Assembly: GCA_946811185.2 (NCBI GenBank)
Contig: OX328098.1
Span: forward strand, 40,921,650-40,985,649
Direction of reading: 5' to 3'
DNA: 64,000 nt
From: Hippopus hippopus
Lineage: Eukaryota; Mollusca; Bivalvia; Cardiida; Cardiidae
A program made the translations under genes and the position numbers. Below, piece after piece: positions 60,401-64,000 of this stretch; the first letter of the stretch is position 1, and each line of letters starts with the position of its first letter. Below the pieces are notes generated by a model. That model saw only the letters and a list, made by a program, of their open reading frames with translations. It was not told the DNA's origin and did no database searches.

Positions 60401-63110
60401 AAATTACTCATCACTTTGGTTAATAGAATCATTGTGAAGGATGACCATGTCACAGATTCAACCCTTTTACAAACAATCCTCAAGTTTAACGACATTAAGG
60501 GAGACCGCTTTTGAAAACATTGTGGGGAAACGAGAACAGGCTGGTAACCAGCATTTTCTCCCTTTCCCACAATATTTTCTATTTTTCAAAAGGCAAATTC
60601 CAGTTTTTGAGACACAAATAATTTGTCATCTGCAAATGCTTTGGACCAGTCTAGTTTTCCTGTTTGATAAAAAGTTTAAACCTCAAAACAGTGTCAACTT
60701 TCAGCATCTCAAGGGTAAATAAGATGCTTTTGCACCAGTATTTCTACCAGGATTATCATCTGTCACAATTATCATGGCTCACAATCATTTTTGGTCGCTA
60801 TCTGCTACAGGTGCATCACGTATCTATTGGATGTTGCCAGTATGATAAACTTTCCAGATAATCATTTAGAGTCTGAGGGGGTGAGTCAAACCATCAAAGT
60901 GATCCTACCTTGATTTGTTGTCTTTTAAAGCATTCAAAAGCACTGACTCTATTTTCTGTTTGTTGAAGTCCTGTTTCTGAAAACAACAGATGTAATACAA
61001 TGTAAATGCTGTTTAACCCTTTCCCAGACAAAATTTTTTAGACCTGTCCAATTTGAAAGGACTAGCAGAAGACAACTTTAATGTGGCTTAAGTTACTGAA
61101 CCCGTCTTGAGAGGGGAAAACACATTCTACAAATAGGAGAAAATCCCTGTTTCTTGCTTTCATAATATTTCAAAAGCTTTTCCTTCAGAGTCTATATCTT
61201 TGGATGATTTGGTCAAAGTTAACTTCTAGAGTGCCAAATAAATCAACTTTTTCACTTACAAAAATTCCCCAAAACATTTCAATTTCAAGGGTGCTTTTGC
61301 TTGGATATTTCACAAGATCGTACTTAGTTTAGATCAATGTCAGACTGCACATTCTGTAAAATCTGGGTCCGTATTCACCAACCATTCTTAAGAACATTCT
61401 TAGTATTTTTTTCCAAGATTTTCTAAATTTGAAAGTAACACAACTTCTGATTGGCTAAACCATTTGGTTTAGCCAATCAGAAGTTGTGTTACTTTCAAAT
61501 TTAGAAAATTCTTCAGAATAAGACTGAGAAAGTTCTTAAGAATGGTTGGTGAATACAGGCCCTGATCTTAGTCTACACTGTTTACAAAAGAAAGTGATCT
61601 TAAGCCATACATTATCTGCCAAGACAACATAGGTTGTGCTAAACACTCCACTGGTTAAAATTTCCCAACATTTACAATGAACAGGAGTCTACATGACCAT
61701 TGTTTTTTTATCTTCATGTGTTTCACATCATTTTCAAAGGTATTCCAGTAATGCTGCAGCAGTCAGTGAATCTATACATTTTTATGTTCTTGATATTTCT
61801 TTACATATGCTATGCAAAATGTTCTTTCTAGGCAAATAGCTGCTATCACGTACACATAAAAGTAGCGATAATATTTTCAATAAGACAGGAATGAATCCTC
61901 ATGTACCAACTTCCATCAATTTGATGAGAGAACTCTGGCATTCCTGGACTACACCAGTAACCCTTTAATACCAGTTCCTATGGCTAAAAGGCTACAAGGG
62001 CTTACAAGGAAAAGTAATCCTTTTAGTGCCATGATCAATTTTTTGTATATTGTGGAAAAGTGTAGGTGGAGATAAGATTGCAAACATCTTGACCCCTTAC
62101 TGCACAATCCTGAGTTTTAACAATCGAAAGGAAAAGGACATATGAAAACATTCTGGGAAAAAAAGAAAATGCTGGTAACCAGCAATTTCTCCTTTTCCAA
62201 CAATGGTTTTTATCCTTTGAAATAGAGAGTTATTGTTTTGAATGTAAATCTGCGATCTGCAAAGGCTTTCAGTTTAGACAAGGCTATAATTTATTGTTTG
62301 CAAAGATTTAAATGGGTTCTGAAAACACCTATGATACTGATAATTGGTTGTGCCTATGATAAAGTTTAGCTTCTGACCTCTGACATGAGTAACAGATTCC
62401 AGTTCTCTTCTATCCAGGTCAAGATCTCTTCTGTGAAGTCAAAATACTTTCTCCTCTTCTCCAAAGCCAGATTAAACAATACTATATGGATTAAATCTGC
62501 CCTGTAAATAATAAGAAATATTAGCAGATAACATGATACATAACTCCTAGCTCAGTATTCACCAACCAATCCAGGAAATTATTGGTCTAATTCTCAAGAA
62601 TTTTCTAGATTTGAAGGTAATACAACTTCTGATTGGCTAAACCAAATGGTTTAGCCAATCAGGAGTTGTGTAACTGTCAAATCTAGGGAATTCTTCTGCA
62701 TAAGACTACGCAAATAAGAAAAAAAAAGACAAGCATTTGTCTGCAGGAGGCAGAAAAAAAAAAAGGGGGAGGGGGCACTTGAGTTGAAGACTGTCTAAAA
62801 CATCTCCAACACTTTACCAGATAGCAAAACCTTAGCTCTTTCCAAACTGAAAACATTTGCAGACAACATACTAAATGCAGTTCAAATAATGGGAAAAGGA
62901 GAAAATGCTGTTTACCTTTTCCCCCAGTGTTTTCAAAAGGCTTTGCTAGGGTTGTTATAACAGGGGATTGTTAGATAGAGGGTTCATCACAAACTTACCA
63001 ATCTACATCCAGTCGCTTCATGTATTCCTGTCCAGAGTTACAGGGAGAGCAAACAAATATGAAGAAACTGTCACCAAACAACAGTGGATACTCCAAGCAC
63101 TGCATACATG
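56806..63110 (-). CDS. Pcl: Polycomb-like protein (MTF2/PHF1/PHF19 orthologue), 3' part, six exons
   Basis: Exons (minus strand): 63110-62999, 62501-62378, 60976-60909, 59687-59514, 58566-58482, 57420-56806; all phases agree. In order they give the second half of PHD finger 2 (Cys-Met-Gln-Cys-Leu...Phe-Val-Cys-Ser-Pro-Cys), the extended-homology winged helix ([29 protein letters not shown]), a basic linker, and the C-terminal chromo-like domain ending Val-Glu-Tyr-Leu-Ile-Asp-Trp-Asp-Phe-stop. Polycomb-like proteins are PRC2 accessory subunits: Tudor binds H3K36me3, the winged helix binds CpG DNA, and the C-terminal domain contacts SUZ12. The 5' exons (Tudor, PHD1, start of PHD2) are off the right edge. 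Confidence 0.93.
57447..57515 (-). mobile_element. Family A MITE, truncated by another repeat
   Basis: TTAACCTTTATCCAAACAAT to gaaaaacattgtag; 26 nt upstream of the Pcl last-exon acceptor. Confidence 0.72.
57516..57690 (+). mobile_element. Possible Helentron-like 5' fragment
   Basis: aacaagagctgttgtagatg followed by gctccccgaacag; resembles the AACAAGAGCTGT-type starts. It replaces the palindrome of the family A copy, so it probably inserted there. No 3' end found. Confidence 0.45.
57690..58480. other. Pcl intron, no recognised repeat
   Basis: About 790 bp without family A-D copies; contains a T-rich tract at 57988-58010. Confidence 0.45.
58482..58566 (-). CDS. Pcl: Pcl exon: basic/Ser-rich linker
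   Basis: Encodes [14 protein letters not shown] and onward. Ends phase 0 at GCAAAG|GTATGT. Not conserved enough to assign a domain; identity rests on phase and position. Confidence 0.8.
58598..58825 (+). mobile_element. Family B fold-back MITE, diverged
   Basis: gggccatggtctgtgaaaag..gtcagcccatgcagtctgtg to aatatgcattaat. Confidence 0.7.
58920..59212 (-). mobile_element. tRNA-derived SINE
   Basis: The head on the minus strand has ggtagttcagtcagtaaggt and ggggttgaatcccagg. Body aggactatcatcaatcctca and tail tggacctttccatgtg as in sister copies. Confidence 0.78.
59215..59440. mobile_element. Family C repeat
   Basis: aaatcaagatcagactgcac (59264) with taatctttgatcgacactga; right end unclear. 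Confidence 0.58.
59514..59687 (-). CDS. Pcl: Pcl exon: end of winged helix and linker
   Basis: Encodes [20 protein letters not shown], then Val-Pro-Pro-Pro-Arg and Lys-Ile-Lys-Gly-Arg-Arg-Ser-Lys. The Ile-x-Lys-Lys and Gly-Leu-Arg-x-Arg-Val-Pro-Pro stretches are the CpG-contacting wing signature. Acceptor TTTACAG|GTTT, donor AATG|GTAAGT. Confidence 0.92.
59697..60277 (-). mobile_element. Family B fold-back split by a SINE
   Basis: Left part gcagcactttggcaaaaggc..cccattttgtct; right part attttgtctaacaattgact..cacagcatgaatcat. The halves join in register after removing the SINE. Confidence 0.8.
59805..60114 (-). mobile_element. tRNA-derived SINE with target duplication
   Basis: The head on the minus strand has gagtagctcagttagcagag and gttggttcgatctctggc. 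The flanks share attttgtcta, a ~10-bp duplication. Tail with gataggtgctctaggcgccg. Confidence 0.85.
60459..60679 (-). mobile_element. Family A MITE
   Basis: ttcaacccttttacaaacaa to ttgataaaaagtttaa. Confidence 0.82.
60909..60976 (-). CDS. Pcl: Pcl exon: winged helix, recognition region
   Basis: Short 68-nt exon encoding [22 protein letters not shown]. It corresponds to the 'leaving x-AL-x-x-Y/NK' helix of the family. Acceptor TTTTCAG|AAAC, donor TCAAG|GTAGGA. Confidence 0.87.
61013..61222 (+). mobile_element. Family A MITE
   Basis: TTAACCCTTTCCCAGACAAA to tggtcaaagttaa; hairpin decayed. 36 nt upstream of the winged-helix exon acceptor. Confidence 0.78.
61219..61640. mobile_element. Family C repeat hosting a family D fold-back
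   Basis: Left ttaacttctagagtgccaaa..cagactgcacattctgtaaa; right tgatcttagtctacactgtt. The family D copy sits exactly in the loop of the C palindrome. Confidence 0.75.
61371..61563. mobile_element. Family D fold-back MITE, near-perfect
   Basis: gggtccgtattcaccaacca pairs with ggttggtgaatacaggccc. The arms contain acttctgattggctaaacca and its exact complement; spacer only a few bp. Confidence 0.9.
61720..61970 (-). mobile_element. Degenerate SINE
   Basis: cagtgaatctatacattttt, acaggaatgaatcctcatgt and ctctggcattcctggactac match the body order of the SINEs at 59 kb; the head has decayed. Confidence 0.5.
62090..62311 (-). mobile_element. Family A MITE
   Basis: ttgaccccttactgcacaat to gtttgcaaagatttaa; 67 nt from the winged-helix exon donor. 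Confidence 0.8.
62378..62501 (-). CDS. Pcl: Pcl exon: start of extended-homology winged helix
   Basis: Begins by completing Trp, then [14 protein letters not shown] and [14 protein letters not shown]. The donor used here, TCAGAG|GTCAGA, is weak (C at +3), but it is the in-phase GT that joins the next exon with a family-like length. Confidence 0.85.
62552..62710. mobile_element. Family D fold-back MITE
   Basis: cagtattcaccaaccaatcc, central ctgattggctaaaccaaatg / tttagccaatcagg; right outer arm lost. Confidence 0.8.
62810..62985 (+). mobile_element. Family A MITE, shortened
   Basis: cactttaccagatagcaaaa; hairpin gctgtttaccttttccccca; ends ~14 nt from the PHD-exon donor. Confidence 0.75.
62999..63110 (-). 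CDS. Pcl: Pcl exon: C-terminal half of PHD finger 2
   Basis: Encodes [25 protein letters not shown]. The Cys-x2-Cys and final Cys-x2-Cys match zinc ligands of the second PHD of Polycomb-like proteins. Acceptor TTCACAG|CATG, donor GATTG|GTAAGT. Confidence 0.9.
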
Positions 63111-63151
63111 CTGTGAAGAGAAACAAACAACCCTAGAAGATAATGCTGCTT

Positions 63152-63232
63152 GACTCTTTACCAAACTAGAAAATCTTAGACTCCTTCATTTTCAAAGCAT
63201 TTGCAGACCGCAAATTAATCCTTTACCAAACA
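63152..63232 (+). mobile_element. Family A MITE left-arm fragment(s)
   Basis: gactctttaccaaactagaa..gcagaccgcaaattaa, then a second start cctttaccaaacaatcctg cut off by unrelated sequence beginning cagcgttcccactc. Confidence 0.65.
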
Positions 63233-64000
63233 ATCCTGCAGCGTTCCCACTCATATCTTTTTGTGGGAGTGCATGCACTCCCTTGGGTATAAGTTTGGGA
63301 GAGCAAGAGAAATTCAAGGAGTACTCTTTATAATGACAATTTTAGAGCATCTACAAAGGAAAGTCTGCAGTCATCTGCTCTTGAGAACAATATGGGTAAT
63401 TTAAAAAAGAAGTTGCTTCTAACATTTTCTTACTCACGGGAGCAGCTTCAGAGGGACAAGTTTCAACCTGTTGGCCAGTACAATTTTCAGTTTCAGACAC
63501 TAATTAGCTTTCACTTATTGTTTTATAGAGAGATTTATATAAATTCACCATTTAAAGTCATTATAGACAGTTTGAAATGCATACGATCAGACGACCAATC
63601 TTTGTTCTGTCATGGGTTTTCATGTTTTTCTTTCCAGCATTTTTTTTTTCATGTTAAATAATTTTTGGAGAACTACTTCCAAATGATTTGACAAAAAACT
63701 GTCTGTTAGGGTAGCATTTAGGGTAGCCTGTAATTTTACACTAAAAAAACGGATTAATATCATTATACTAGTAAATAAATGACAAAACAATTTGATTAGC
63801 TGTGATAAACTTTGACCTTAGCATCCTACACACTTGAAACTAATTGTACATGTAAGAGTTTAGACCTTTCAAATATGATGTAAAGACATTACTTATTGCC
63901 AGTAGATTCACCAGTGCTTCAGTTTTGGAGACATTTTTCCTAACTTGTCCCAATTGGCACCGCTGGCAACCGACAACCTGTGCGTGCATGCATGTTTTGC
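63233..64000. other. Pcl intron, unassigned
   Basis: cagcgttcccactcatatct at the breakpoint may be the end of another DNA transposon whose remainder is not identifiable here. No further Pcl exon (PHD2 start, PHD1, Tudor) was found to the right edge. Confidence 0.4.

Overview
This is a metazoan nuclear window, almost certainly from a marine bivalve and probably a heterodont/venerid clam. The evidence is small exons with GT..AG borders in AT-rich introns, tRNA-derived SINEs, and Helentron-like elements starting AACAAGAGGGCCATGATGG that carry internal tandem arrays, a style typical of bivalve genomes. The species call rests on recognition only. There are no prokaryotic genes, rRNA genes or CRISPR arrays.

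Two protein-coding genes can be assembled by hand, both on the minus strand. (1) A 13-exon gene runs from an ATG at 36561 to a stop at 6760. All splice phases agree. It encodes a 705-residue single-pass membrane protein: signal peptide, Cys-rich glycosylated ectodomain of the poorly characterised invertebrate DUF7044/7042/7043 type, an Ile-rich transmembrane helix, and a basic Ser/Lys/Arg-rich cytoplasmic tail of about 370 residues. (2) The 3' part of a Polycomb-like gene (Pcl; MTF2/PHF1/PHF19 orthologue) runs from 63110 to a stop at 56806 in six exons. It covers the end of the second PHD finger, the extended-homology winged helix, a linker and the C-terminal MTF2_C chromo-like domain. Its 5' exons lie beyond the right edge.

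Everything else is intron or intergenic DNA dominated by repeats. Family A is a ~228-bp MITE with TTAA ends (TTAACYCTTTACCA) and a long central palindrome (GGAGAAAATGCTGGTTACC and its complement). I count about 70 copies or fragments, roughly one per 900 bp. For A, plus means the arm carrying GACAAAATTTTAGAC comes first. Family B is a ~250-bp fold-back starting AGCCATGCTCTGTGAAAAG. Family C is a TTAA-ended repeat around a palindrome containing TGCAGTCTGATCTTGATC. Family D is a fold-back containing CTGATTGGCTAAACC and TTCTTAAGAA. Many copies are nested in each other, which gives a readable insertion order.

Layout: 0-6.7 kb, downstream of gene 1 (mariner remnant, A/C chains, fold-backs); 6.8-36.6 kb, gene 1 with MITE-filled introns, a Helentron-like element at 10.8-12.5 kb and a mariner at 21.6-24.0 kb split by a 1.1-kb element with 6-bp target duplications; 36.6-39.6 kb, upstream region; 39.6-41.1 kb, 53-bp satellite; 44.1-53.6 kb, four Helentron-like elements with 145-bp monomer arrays, one nested in another; 53.6-56.8 kb, MITE cluster; 56.8-63.1 kb, Pcl; 63.1-64 kb, intron. 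The two genes are neighbours only; nothing links their functions.
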